Assembly: GCF_003387475.1 (NCBI RefSeq)
Contig: NZ_QUNO01000035.1
Coordinates: 1 to 63,505 of the forward strand
Reading direction: 5' to 3'
DNA: 63,505 nucleotides
From: Kutzneria buriramensis
Lineage (GTDB): Bacteria > Actinomycetota > Actinomycetes > Mycobacteriales > Pseudonocardiaceae
A program made the translations under genes and the position numbers. This document shows positions 1 to 11,500 of the stretch, in pieces. Position 1 is the stretch's first letter. Each line of letters opens with the position of its first letter. Under the pieces are notes generated by a model, which saw only the letters and a program-made list of their open reading frames with translations, searched no databases and was not told where the DNA came from.

Positions 1-1
1 C

Positions 2-145
<144 letters not shown>

Positions 146-199
146 AACCCCAGCTCACAGCCAGCCGCAAGGTTTTCGACCAGGACAGGCCCTGGAGGA

Positions 200-604
200 C
201 TATCCCATTGGCTCGCCCGTCCGCCGTTGATGCTCAGTTCGCGCGAGATAAAGCAGCGCCTCGGCTGACTGGAGCCTCGGAGCGACGAAGTCACCGAAGC
301 GCTCCGAGCTCTCGAGCACCCCCCGAACCTCATCCCGACCGGCAAGCAGGCACGCGCACCGCGCGTAAAGGAAGTGATCGGCGGTTTGCTCCAGGACCAG
401 GCCGCCCGCCAATTCAACTGGGATGGACGCAAGAGCGCTCAAGTCCAACGCATCCAGATTCCGCTCAAGCTGATCTTGGAAGCTGACCAGATCCGACGGG
501 TCCAGCGCACGCAGTCGCTGTTCTACTTGGGCTACTGCCACTTCGATATCCGCCCGACTCGTCACGGCGTTCGAGCCGATCACCGACCAAAAATCGACAG
601 CCAT
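200..604 (-). CDS. DUF4240-like protein, probably truncated at its C-terminus
   Basis: The start is taken at the ATG giving MAVDFWSVIG; the open frame extends further upstream but without convincing coding character. The opening FW followed by a helical stretch with ALDPSDLVSFQ is typical of DUF4240 proteins, which are small hypothetical proteins often found near polymorphic toxin and immunity genes. About 134 residues are present. The frame stops within a few codons of the IS 3' end at 187, right after RRTGEPM, where family members normally continue, so an IS event has probably clipped the C-terminus. The intact IS at 647-1845 lies immediately upstream and may have separated the gene from its promoter. 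Function is unknown. Confidence 0.6.
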   Translation of the reverse strand: MAVDFWSVIGSNAVTSRADIEVAVAQVEQRLRALDPSDLVSFQDQLERNLDALDLSALASIPVELAGGLVLEQTADHFLYARCACLLAGRDEVRGVLESSERFGDFVAPRLQSAEALLYLARTEHQRRTGEPMG

Positions 605-646
605 CAGTGCCCCCACTCCTCGGCGCCGGGAAGCATCGGCTGGTTG

Positions 647-1845
647 CGTGTACCGTGCCAGAACTCGATGCTGCAGCCGTGACCTGGCGTTTAGCCACCA
701 GCGGCACCCCGGCATGATCACTTCCCGTGGCGTTCCGTCTCTTGTACTTGCTAACCGTGCGGGTGCTCGGATGGCTGGTGCTGTTCGCTGGCAGCAGGAC
801 TGTGTTAATCGCCGAGGTGCTGGTGCTGCGGCACGAGGTCGCTGTACTGCGCCGCCAGATCCACAGACCGCGTCTCACATGGCCGGACCGCGCGATCGTG
901 TCGGCCCTCTGCAGACTGCTGCCGCGCCATCTACGGATAGACCGGATCGTCACACCGGCCACGGTACTGGCCTGGCACCGCCGCCTGGTTCGCAAGGAAT
1001 GGACGTTTCCGCACCAGACAGGTCGCCCGCCGATCGCCGAGGAGATCCGCGAGCTGGTGACGCGTCTGGCACGCGAGAATCCAACCTGGGGGCACCGGCG
1101 GATCCAGGGGGAACTGGCTCGACTTGGTCACCAGGCTGGCGCCGGGACAGTCCGCCGGGTCCTGACCCGTGACCGCACAGGCCCGGCACCACGAGGCGTG
1201 GACACGACGTGGCGGGCATTCCTGCGTAATCAAGCCTCAGGCTTGCTGGCCTGCGACTTCTTCCACATCGACACCATCGGGTTGCGCAGGCTCTACGTGC
1301 TGTTCGTGATGGAGGTCCGCACCCGCAGAGTGCACATCCTCGGTGTCACTGCCAACCCGACCGCATCGTGGGTCACCCAGCAGGCACGCAACCTGGTGGA
1401 GGGCCTGGGCGAACGGATCGCCTCGTTCCGGTTTCTCATCCGCGACAGAGACACGAAGTTCACCAGAGGATTCGACGCTGTATTCCTCGGCGAAGGGATC
1501 GAGCCCGTCAAGATCCCGCCAAGGACACCTCGAGCGAACTGCTACGCCGAGAGATTCGTACGCAGCGTCCGAACGGAGTGCACCGATCGGATGCTGATCT
1601 ACAACGAGCGCCACGCCACCGCCATCCTGGGCGAGTACGCCCGGCATTTCAATGACCACCGGCCACACCAAGGCCTCGATCAGCGGCCACCGAACCATGA
1701 TCCGGCGGTCGTCATCCACCTGGACGCTCCGATCACACGCCGGAAGGTCCTCGGCGGCGTGATCAACGAGTACCGGCGTGTCGCCTGACCTGGCCGGCGA
1801 AACACCTGGTCACCGCCCACGCGTCGACTTTTGGCACGGTACACG
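647..1845 (+). mobile_element. Intact insertion sequence with imperfect terminal inverted repeats
   Basis: The left end at 647-671 starts CGTGTACCGTGCCAGAA. The reverse complement of 1821-1845 starts CGTGTACCGTGCCAAAA. The two 25-base ends match at about 22 positions. They enclose one transposase gene, giving an element of about 1.2 kb. No target duplication longer than 2-3 bases is obvious, so the exact outer bases are uncertain. The left flank is the upstream region of the DUF4240 gene; the right flank is the tail of a different IS, so this copy landed next to or within an older IS remnant. Confidence 0.8.
727..1788 (+). CDS. IS transposase, integrase-core (rve) DDE family
   Basis: The 353-residue protein starts at GTG. 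A helical N-terminal region with [11 protein letters not shown] comes first, as in IS3/IS481-related transposases, then a helix-turn-helix-like region ([15 protein letters not shown]) around residues 120-135. The rve catalytic core has the first Asp in ACDFFHID (about 178-184), the second in RDRDTKF (about 240), and the Glu in [14 protein letters not shown] (about 275-288). The tail [12 protein letters not shown] and [12 protein letters not shown] is characteristic. The open frame and both terminal repeats are intact, so the element could be mobile. It would catalyse cut or copy transposition of the surrounding 1.2-kb element. Confidence 0.9.
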   Translation: MAFRLLYLLTVRVLGWLVLFAGSRTVLIAEVLVLRHEVAVLRRQIHRPRLTWPDRAIVSALCRLLPRHLRIDRIVTPATVLAWHRRLVRKEWTFPHQTGRPPIAEEIRELVTRLARENPTWGHRRIQGELARLGHQAGAGTVRRVLTRDRTGPAPRGVDTTWRAFLRNQASGLLACDFFHIDTIGLRRLYVLFVMEVRTRRVHILGVTANPTASWVTQQARNLVEGLGERIASFRFLIRDRDTKFTRGFDAVFLGEGIEPVKIPPRTPRANCYAERFVRSVRTECTDRMLIYNERHATAILGEYARHFNDHRPHQGLDQRPPNHDPAVVIHLDAPITRRKVLGGVINEYRRVA

Positions 1846-1973
1846 TGACCCCGTTGCCTATCCCGCCGGACAGGATCAAGCGCACGAGACGCCTCGCGGG
1901 ACTACTCAACGACTATGAACCAGCCGCCTAAAACCCCAGCTCACAGCCGGTGACGACATTTTCGACCAGGACA
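1846..1973 (+). pseudogene. Second solo 3' end of the edge IS family
   Basis: Directly outside the right terminal repeat of the intact IS lies another integrase C-terminus, ending LAGLLNDYEPAA before a TAA at 1929-1931. It is followed by the same downstream block as the window edges, AAAACCCCAGCTCACAGCC and TTTTCGACCAGGACA. Only the last 30 or so codons survive. This shows repeated insertion at this locus. The breakpoint at 1843-1846 is the insertion site of the intact IS. Confidence 0.7.
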
Positions 1974-2051
1974 CGCCGCCGGAACATGACCGATCAGAAC
2001 CGCGAAACACGAGGGACCGGGGAACGCGCGTCAGCGTCGGTCGCAATCTCC

Positions 2052-2543
2052 TCAGAGTCTTGCCCACGTTGTGAATGGTTCGATTATGGAGAGCTCTGGC
2101 GCAACGAGGGAAACCGCAGCCGAGAGTTTATTAACGAACCTGATGAGCATGTCACCGAGATCTCTGCGTGAACGTTCTTCTTGCAACTCTCGAGGCTTCC
2201 ACTTTCCCGATGAATGGCATTTCAAGACTGCTTGGTCACCGTGGAACGTGATGACTATCAGCCGCTGTATCCCCTGCTCGAAAAAGTCGAGCTCCGTGTC
2301 CGATCCAGAGTTTAGGCTGTCAATAACGCTGGGCAGTTGGGGTATTATGCTGGCAAGATCGAATCGGACATCGACAGGCCATTGATCGTCGCCGAATCCG
2401 CCGGCCCGGAACTTGACGCCAGCCTCGTCCAGGAGATCGCACAAGGGTAGCGCCAGTTCGTCTAGATCGCCCCTCAGGTCGGTCGATCCGGTTCCGGAAG
2501 CGCGGATGGCTTCCGATGTGTCGATTTCGATCTCGAACGTCAT
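2052..2543 (-). CDS. Putative immunity protein for the adjacent Rhs toxin
   Basis: The 163-residue acidic protein has no signal peptide, so it is probably cytoplasmic. Its ATG lies two bases after the TAG of the giant Rhs gene. This is the standard toxin-immunity arrangement, and the two are almost certainly co-transcribed. I do not recognise the family. Visible features are a D/E-rich N-terminal half (RGDLDELALPLCDLLDE), a beta-rich centre (FFEQGIQRLIVITFHGDQ) and a helical C-terminus. The immunity role is inferred from position, size and acidity, not from a recognised domain. Base composition is noticeably less GC-rich than the Rhs core, which is usual for exchangeable toxin/immunity cassettes. 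Confidence 0.6.
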   Translation of the reverse strand: MTFEIEIDTSEAIRASGTGSTDLRGDLDELALPLCDLLDEAGVKFRAGGFGDDQWPVDVRFDLASIIPQLPSVIDSLNSGSDTELDFFEQGIQRLIVITFHGDQAVLKCHSSGKWKPRELQEERSRRDLGDMLIRFVNKLSAAVSLVAPELSIIEPFTTWARL

Positions 2544-2545
2544 TA

Positions 2546-5500
2546 CTATCCTTCAAAATCGTCGCTGACCGGATATGCCGTCTTGTAAACCCCGCCAGGC
2601 TTACGTGGAACGATTACCGCTCGACTGGCTGGAACGATTGTGCCGTCCGGTCGTACGACCTGGCCAAGTCCTTCTGGAATATCGATCACCCTCGGCTCCA
2701 GATTGTCTGGATCCCAGTGTTCACGCAACAGGTCGGCTGCTGCGTTGTTGTCCAGCCACTGACCTTGCTCTTCGCCTGTGCTGGCGGCTCGTCCGACGAG
2801 CCCCTTGAGATTCTTCCCTCCCGCGCCATGTCGTTCGAACACGTGACCGAAGGTCTTCGTGCTCTTCGGGCTCCAGTTGACATTATCGCAGTTGTGAACG
2901 AGGAGAGCGGTGGCACCCGCTTCGACGTAGTAGGTGTGCAGGCCGTCGATGGTCAGGTCGTAGGTGACATCGGCCTCGTGATAGGCCCGGGTGGACGTGA
3001 TTTCGGCTGTGGCACCGTCGGCGGTTTGGAGTTGGTCGCCGGGGTGCAGGTTGACGGCGTCGACGAAGGCGGTCTGGGTGATGTCGTAGAAGGGGTGATG
3101 GTAGGTCGTCGTCAGGGTCGAGGTGTCGGCGGAGGCTGGGGCGGCGGAGCCGAGAACCGCAGCGGCGGCCAAGGCCACGCCGGCAGCGGCCTTGCCGAGC
3201 TTGGTCGCGAGCTTCTTGACGGTCAGATCGACGAAGTCCCGGTCGGTTTGAGTGACGATGACGTTCTGCACGGTGTGGGTCTGCAACGTCGTGTCGCCGG
3301 GGACGGAGTTGGCGATCTTGTCGCCTACCTTGACCTGGCTGATGGGTTTGCTGGAGCCGTCCGACATCAGCACCCCGGTGGAGCCGACGAAGCTGTGGGT
3401 CACGCAGCCAGTGTTCTCCTTCTCCGCCTTCCCGGCGGTGGGTTCAGACTCGGCCGGCCCGTGTTCAGCCCCAGCCCCCTCCCCATCGGCGGCAGCCGCC
3501 CCGCTGCTTCCGGAAGACAGGCCGCCGGCAATGCCGCCGATCAACCCGCCCCACAGGGCGCCGGAGCCGACTGCGGAGGCGGCGCCGGAGAGGGAGCAGC
3601 CATCCTGTGAGGAGCCGCAGGACGCGCCGTAGCCGACGGCCGAGGTGACGGCGCCGGAGGCGGCGCCAGCGCCGAGGCCGACGAGGGCGGAGGCGGCAAC
3701 CTTGGGCATGACGTCTTCGAGGGCATTGGCGACGAGCTTGCCGCCGAGAGGACCAGCGAGACCGGCACCCAAGGCGCCGCCAAGAGCGCCAAGACCGATG
3801 GCTTCGGCGGCGCCGCCGAGCGAGCAGGTGTGGCTGGCATGGCAGTCCATCGCATAGGACACGGCATTGCCGGCGGCGCCTGCCAACGCGGCGCAGCCCA
3901 TGACACCGACAGGGCCGGCGGGGGCAGCGATGGCGGTACAAGCCAGACCCACCGCGATGCCGACGGCAATACCGGCGATGGTTGAGGCGTGGGCCTTGAT
4001 GAAGTTGGTCGCGGTGGCGACCGCTTTCTTGGCCACGGATGCCACAGCCTTGGCCGCAGAGGTGACAGCGTTGCCAACGGCCTTTGCCGCTGTCGTCACC
4101 GCTGCTACGGCGTGATGGACCGCTGTGGATACGGCGTGATATGCCGTTTGCACCACATGCACCGCCGCGTGATACACAACCCGGACTACGCGGACAACCC
4201 GCTGCACCACGCGAGCGGCGGCGCGAACGACGGCGTGGTAGGCGTCGGCGACGGCATGCACCACGACCTGAACCGCGTGCACGACCGGCTGCACCACGTG
4301 CACCGCGACATACCGGGCGACTGTGTGCACGACGTGGGTGACGGCGTGGAAGGCCGACGACACGAAGTCGGAGAACCAGCCATGCCCGGACGGGTCAGTG
4401 CGGGTCAACGGGTCGTCATCGACATAGGCGAACGGGTTCGCCGCGGCCGAGTTGGGCAGGGGATCCGGGGAGGCGGTGTCCCGGTTCATGAACTGGCCGG
4501 TCTGCGGCGAGTACCACCGCGCGGCCATGTTCACCTTGCCGGTCGAGGTGTCGGTCCAGCCAGACTGGAAACCCAACCGCCCAGCCTGGTTCGTCGTGGC
4601 GGTGACATTGCCCAGCGGGTCGTAAGTCGTCGACCCCGACAGCGACGTGCCGTTAGCGGTGAAGTCACCGACGACATCGGTGTGCTGATCGACGAACGCC
4701 AGCGTGTTGACGCCGGAGCTGCCGATACCGACCAAACCGCCCGAGGGGTCGTAGCTGTAGGTGCTGACCCCGTCGGAGGCCGGAGTGTTGCCCATACCCG
4801 AGTAGGCGAACGTCGTGCCGGTGTCGGTGAGTGCCCGGCCGAGGGCGTCGTAGGTATAGGACTGGCTGCCCTGCGACGTCATCTCACCAAACGCATCCGA
4901 CGTGGACCGGGTCGTGCCGGCGGTCGACGTCTGCGAGGACATGGTGCCCCGCGCGGTGTAGGTGTACGAGTTGACGCCGTCGGAAGTCAGCTGGTCACGG
5001 GCGTCGTAGGTGTAGACGTTCGACCCGACCTGCGTCCGGTTGCCCGACGCGTCGTAGGCGTAGTTGACCGTGGACGAACCGTTGTTCCACGACGTCAGCC
5101 GGTTGGCCTGGTCATAGGTGTAGGTGTTCGCGGCGGAACCGGCGAAACCGGTGGTGGTCTTGGAGGTCAGGTTGCCGTTGAGGTCGTAGCCGTACCCGAT
5201 CGACGCGACGGTCGCGCCGCCGGAGGTCTTCAGCGTGTCGCTGGCCAGGCGGTGCAACCCGTCGTAGCCGAAGGTGCGCTGGTTGCCCGACCCGTACTTC
5301 ACCGAGTTGACCTGGTCGAGCGTGTTGTAGCCGTAGGTCAGCTGGGTGCCGGTGATCGAGTCCTGGATCGTGGACAGCCGATCGGCTGAGTCATAGCCGT
5401 AGCTGCTGGTCCCCGACGCGTCGGTACGGGTGGTCATCAGGCCATCGGCGTTGTACCCGAACGACGATGACCCCGCCGAGCCGGACGCCGACAGCAACTC

Positions 5501-8500
5501 GTCGCGGTCGTTGTAGGTGAATGTCTCATTCGACGCCGGCACCGACGTGCCGATCGCGCTGGTGGCGGCGGAGGTCATCCGCCCGACCGAGTCGTAGCCG
5601 AAGGTGCGGTTGGCGGTCTGCCCATCCGCCCCGGTGCCGTTCTGCGTCAGCAGGTTGCCGACCGCGTCGTAGGTGGCGGTGATCGTCACCCCGCCCGGCT
5701 GGGTCTGCGACACCGGCTCACCGTCGGCGTCATAGGCGGTGGTGAAGGTGGAATCCGCCGCACTTCCATAGGTGGCGGTGGTCGGTTCGATCACCGATTC
5801 CTTGAGGTTCCACGGCGTGTAGGTGTAGATCGTGGAGTTGCCGCGGCCGTCGGTGAACCGGGTCCGGTTACCGGCGGTGTCATACCCAAACGACGTGGTG
5901 ATCGACGCGGTCGCCGAGGTCGGCTGCACCTCCTGGGTCACCGCCCCGGTGGCGTCGTGCGTGAACCGGGTCGTGTGGCCCAACGCGTCGGTCGTCGACA
6001 GCTGGAACCCGTTGTCATCGAACGTCGCCGACGACGTGGCCAGCACCGCCCCGGAGGGGGCCTTCTGCGCCACCGACACCGGGTTACCCGAGGTGTCATA
6101 CGTGGTGGCGGTCGAGGAGCCGTCGGCCAGTGTGGTCGACGTCTTACGCCCCAGGAAGTCGTACGTGGAGCGGGTGATGTTGCCGGCCGGGTCGGTGATC
6201 GACGTCTTCTCCCCCAGCGCGTCATACCCGTACTGGGTGTTCGCCCCGCTCTGGGTGGTGGTCGAGGCGAGGAACGCGTTGCCGGGCGAGCCGGCGTAGG
6301 AGTTCGTGGTCGTGGACGTGATCGTGGAGGGGTAGCGCTCCAGGGTGGTGGAGGTGATCTGCCGGCCGAGGTAGTCGTAGGTGGCCTGGGTCTGGGCGCC
6401 GGCCTGGTCGGTCACCGACAGCTTGTCGCCGTTGGTGTCGAACACGGTGTCCACGTTGTTGCCGGCCGGGTCGGTGGTGCGGACGTTGTCGCCGAGCTGG
6501 TCGTAGACGTACTTGGTGACCCGGTTGAGCGGATCGGACACCTGCGTCAGGTTGCCGAGCTTGTCGTAGGTCTTGACGGTGACCGCGGTGATCGGTGTGG
6601 ACGAGCCGGGCGGGGTGTAGTTCGGGCGGGTGATCGACACGGGGCGGCCGGCGGCGTCGTACACCGTGGTGGTGACGTTGCCGTTCGGGTCATCCTTTTC
6701 CGTGGCCTCGCCGAAGGTGTTGTAGCCGGTCATCGACACCGGATGCACTTGGGCCGGGGTGCCACCATGGGTTTCGGCCGACACCACGGGCGAGGTGGTG
6801 ACGGCGAGGTGGCCGGCCTCGTCGTAGTTGTAGGTGGTGGTGTTGCCGTCGGGGTCGGTGGCCGAGGTCGGCAGTCCGCGCTGGTCCAGCGTGCGCGTCA
6901 TGGTGATCGCGTGCGACGAGGCTGTGGTGCCACCAGAACGGCCGGTATTGAACAGGGTCTGCACGTCGGTCGCGGACAGGGCCCGCTGGTAGACCTGGAC
7001 GTTGCCGATCTCGCCCGGGAAGTAGTCGCCCTGCACACCGTTGGTGTTGTGCGTCGCGCCGATCACCAGCGACCCCTTGCCCGACCAGGGCGTGGTGTTG
7101 GTGTCGGTGCCGGCCAGCCGGTTGTTCACGTACAGCGACATCGTGCTGGTCGAGGAGTCGAAGATGCCGACGAGATGCGTCCACGTGTTCAGGGCCGGCG
7201 GCTGGGTGTCGTGCGCTGCCGGGATGTTGGTCGGGGTGCTGCTCTCGATGTTCGGGCTGTCGAACGTCCACCCCTGAAGGTGGTCGTTGTACTGCAGGTA
7301 GAAGCTCGAGTCGCCGTTGCCGCCTTGGGAGACCGCGGTGTAGTAGCCGCCGACCTTGGTCAGCTTCACCCACGCCGACACGCTGTAACTGCCCGCCGTG
7401 TTCAGCGCCGGCCCGTTGGTGTCGATCTGCGAACTCGTACCGTCGAAACTCGCCGCCCCATCGGTCCAGGTGACGTTGGTGGCCGCGGCCGTGTTGCCGT
7501 TACCTGAGGTGTCGGGCACGGTCGTGCCGGTGGTCTGGTTCAGCGGCCACCACCCCGCGGGGCGGCCGGCGCCGTCGGTGAACAAGCTCTGCGAGATCAG
7601 GTTGCCCATCGGGTCATAGGTGGCGGCCGTGGTACGCACCGCGCCGGTGGAGTCCGACATCGTCGTGACGGCCGGCTTGTCGTCCGGCGTGTAGGACACG
7701 CTGGTCGTCCGGTTCAACCCGCCGGGATCGGTGACGGTCTGGATGGTGCGGTCCGCGGCGTCGATCGTCGATGTCTCGGTGGTGGCGCCGTTGTTGGTGA
7801 CCTTCTTGATTTGGTTGCCGGCGGCGTCGTAGAAGTCCTGTTCCTTGACGAACGAGTTGACGCCGGTCGGGTCGGTCTTGGTCTCGGTCGCCTTCAACCC
7901 GTTGTCGAAATAGGTGTAGGATGTCTTGTTACCCATCGAGTCCGTCTCGGACGCGACCCGACCCGTCGGGTCATACGCCGTCGACTTTTCCACCAGCGGC
8001 GTCGCCGCGTGCGGGTTGAGCGGGCTGCCGGTGTACTGGATCGACTGCGTCAGCTCGTGACCGTCGGGGTCGTAGGTGAAGTCAGTCTCGGCTCCATTCG
8101 GGTCCGTGTCCGACGCCTTGTGCCCGTAGGCGTCATAGGTGAACGTGGTCGTGTTGCCGCTGGCATCAGTCGAGGACGCCAACTCCCCCAACGTGTTGTA
8201 CGTCGAGGTCGACGTCCGCGACGCGTCGCCACCGGTGCCGTCGGCCACGGTCTGGGAGGTGATGTTGCCGTCGGCGTCGTAGACGCTGGTGGTGGTCGCG
8301 TTGTGGGTGGCGCCGGTGATCCGGTCGGTCACCACCGGATCGGTCTGCGTGGTGACGTGGTCCTGGCCGTCGTAGCCGTAGCTGGTGACCAGGCCGTTCG
8401 GATAGGAGTCCGAGACCTCGGTCTTGGTCGCCACCCGGCCCAGGCCGTCGTAGGTGAACTTGGTGACCAGACCTTCGGCGTTCTGCGTCTGCTGCACATC

Positions 8501-11500
8501 ACCGCCGGCGGCGTAGGTGATGGTGTTCTTCGCCCCGCCCGGTGAAGTCGTCACGGTCGGCAGGCCGTTGGCGTAGGCGATGGTCGTGGTTCGCCCGTTG
8601 GGGAAGCCCGGTACCGGCGGGGTGGTGACGCCGGTGCGGTTGCCGTTGGCATCGTAGCTGTACGACGTCAGGTACGTGTTGTCCGTCGCGCTGGACGAAC
8701 GTCCATCCCGGACGGTCAACATCACGTCGTTGCGGGCATCCGGCGTCAACGTCTTCGTCGTGTCGTCCGGATAGTAGGTGAAGTACGCGGTCGAGCAGAT
8801 ACCGGCGGACTGGTTCTGGCACGTCGTCTGCGACACCGTGTTGCCGCGCACGTCGTGGCCGGTGGTGTTGACCACGCCGTTGGGGTCGGTGACGGTGTTG
8901 AGGAAGCCGGCGGAGTCGTAGCCGTAGCTGGTCTTGTTGCCCAGCCCGTCGGTCTCTGAAAGTTTGCGGTTGCCGTTGGCCAGGTCGTACTGGTAGGTCA
9001 GGGTCTTGCCGCCCGGGTCGGTGATCTTGACCGTGGACACCGGCAGCAGGCCCTGCGAGTTCTTGGCCGCGGTGAAGTGCTGGCTGACCTGATCCGACGA
9101 CAACGCCGACCGGTAGAACGCCGCGTCCGCGATCGAGCCCTTGAAATACACCGGGTTTCCGCCGGGCAGGCCGTTCCAGCCGAGGCCGGGTGTGCCCGCG
9201 CCGAGGTAGGCGAAGCTGTACACGTCGCCACCGATCGGTGACGTCGCCTTGGTCTGCACCGCGTCACCGTCGAGATAGAGCGACTGGCTCGACGACGACG
9301 CCGAGATCACCGCATGATGCCACTTACCGTCCGTCACCGTCTTCGACGACATCAACTGCGGCGCACCGGCGGTGGTGCGGAAGTTGCCGTACAGCTTGTT
9401 GTCCGTGCCGACCCACAGGATCGGCGTACACGCGGTGCCGTTACACGGACCGAGCTGGTTGGTGTCCGCGCCGACCAGGATCCCGCCGCCGGTCGTGGTG
9501 GAGAACCACAACTCCGCCGACATGCTCGGCGACGACGAGTACACCAGATCCGTCGGAATCTGCGCGTACGAACTGGTGCCATCGAACGCGGCCGCGGTCG
9601 CGTCCTGGAACGGACCCGCCGACCCGAGGGTCACGGCGTTGTAGGTGCCAGCCCCGTACTTGACCTCGCTGACTGCCTGCGCCGCGCCGACAGTGTCGCC
9701 GAGCCGGTAGTACGCCCGTGGGCCCGCGCCCAGCACAGCCGAGCGGTAGACCTGGCTGGATCCGGTCACCGTCGGCGCGCCGACCTTCCACACCCCGCCG
9801 TTCTCGTCCGTCAGCTGCTGCACCGCGCCACTGGTCGGATCGTAGGTGATCTGGGCGTGCACATTGCCCGACGGGCGGGTCACCGACGTCAACAGCGAGG
9901 AGGAGTGCAGACCGGCTTGGTAGAGCAGGGGGTGGTAGACGCTGGAGACCGGCTTGTCCCACAACGCCACGTCGGCGATGGAGCCGTTGAAGTAGGTCGC
10001 GGTCGCCGCGCCGCCCTGGTGCGACTCGTCCGGCCAACCGCCACCGAGGAAACCGGCACCGATGTAGCGGAAGGAGTTGGTCATCAGCGGGATGTTCGCG
10101 ACCCGATAGTCGACGAACACCCCGTCGATGTACATGCCCTGACTGTTGCCCGATTCCTGCAACACCACGTGGTGCCACTGGTTGTCGTTGACCGGAGTCT
10201 TGGACTGCATCGGGCTGACGTTGCCCGTGTAGAACTCGCCGTTGAGCTTGCCGTCCGACCCGACATACAGCGCCGGCACGTAGTTGCCGACCACGGTGTG
10301 CTGCGACAGGTCACTGCCGTTGTAGGAGTACAGGACCCCGTTGGTGGAGGTGGTCTTGAACCACATCGAGATCGCCGACCCGTTCCAGCCGCTGCTCAGA
10401 GAGGTCGGCAACTGAACATACGACGACGTGCCGTTGAAACCGGCCGACGTCGCCGACGAACCCACCAGCGCTCCGGGCTGGCCGAGGGTGACGTTGTTGT
10501 AGGTACCGTTGTCATTGCCCTCGTTGGCATGGATCGCGCTCACCGCGGTCGTCGCACCCGGCTGCTCACCCAACGGCCACAACGAATGCGGACCGATATC
10601 CAACGCCGTGTTCAGGTACTGCGACGTGCCCGTGTAGGCATAAGTCGTGCACGCGGTGCCCGCGCCCGGCGCGCACGCGCTGGTCAGGTTATCGCCACTG
10701 TAGTTGTAGGTCCACGTCAACGCAGTCGACGGCTGCCCGGCCGTCACCGGGTCGGTAGCCACCGTCGCGACATGCGCGTTGCTCGCCCCGGACGGGGTGG
10801 ACCACGTGAAGTGCAAAGCCCGGCCCGACACCGCCGACGTTGCCGTCGAAATATGTCCGTTTGCCCAGGTGAAGTTCTGGGCGCGGCCGTTGGCGTCGGT
10901 GATCGAGCTGATCCCGAAACCACCCCCGGACAGCGCCTGGGCGAAGGTGTAGACGGTGTCGTTCTTGTCGGTCAGCGTGTACCCGGTCTTGTTCGGCAAC
11001 GCCCGCAACACCGCGAACCGACCCTGCGGTGAGCTGTACGAGCCGTCTGTGTTCAGCCCGAACCCGACCTCCGAGCCATCCGGATAGGACACCACGGTGC
11101 TCACCGAGACCGGGTTGTTGTTGAAGTCGGTGGTGGTCAACTCGGTGACCTTGGCGTCAAACACACTCGACCAACCCGCGCCGAACCCGCCCGAGGTGCG
11201 CGGATCCCGCGAGTTGTAATCACGCGTCACCGCCAACGCCGGACCGGCGCTCTGCACCTCCGCGTCGGTCGCGCTGGTCGTGTAGTTGCCGATCCCGGGG
11301 TCGAAGCCGTGATCACCGTTGTTCTGCGACAACGACGAGGTCACCACCGGCTGCGGCACCTGGATCGAGATCGCCGTCCACGGCGACCAGTCCGACCACG
11401 CCTGCCCGTCGGAGGCCGCGACCGTCCAGAAATAGGTTTGTCCGAATTGGAACTTGCCGGCCGGCACCTGCCAGGACGCCCCGGTGTGCACCGTGCCGGA

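Noticed and set aside
3989-5389. Long open frames on the + strand opposite the Rhs gene (for example 466 and 619 codons in places)
   Set aside because: They are GC-rich antisense shadows of YD repeats, rich in Arg/Gly/Val, without domains or ribosome sites.
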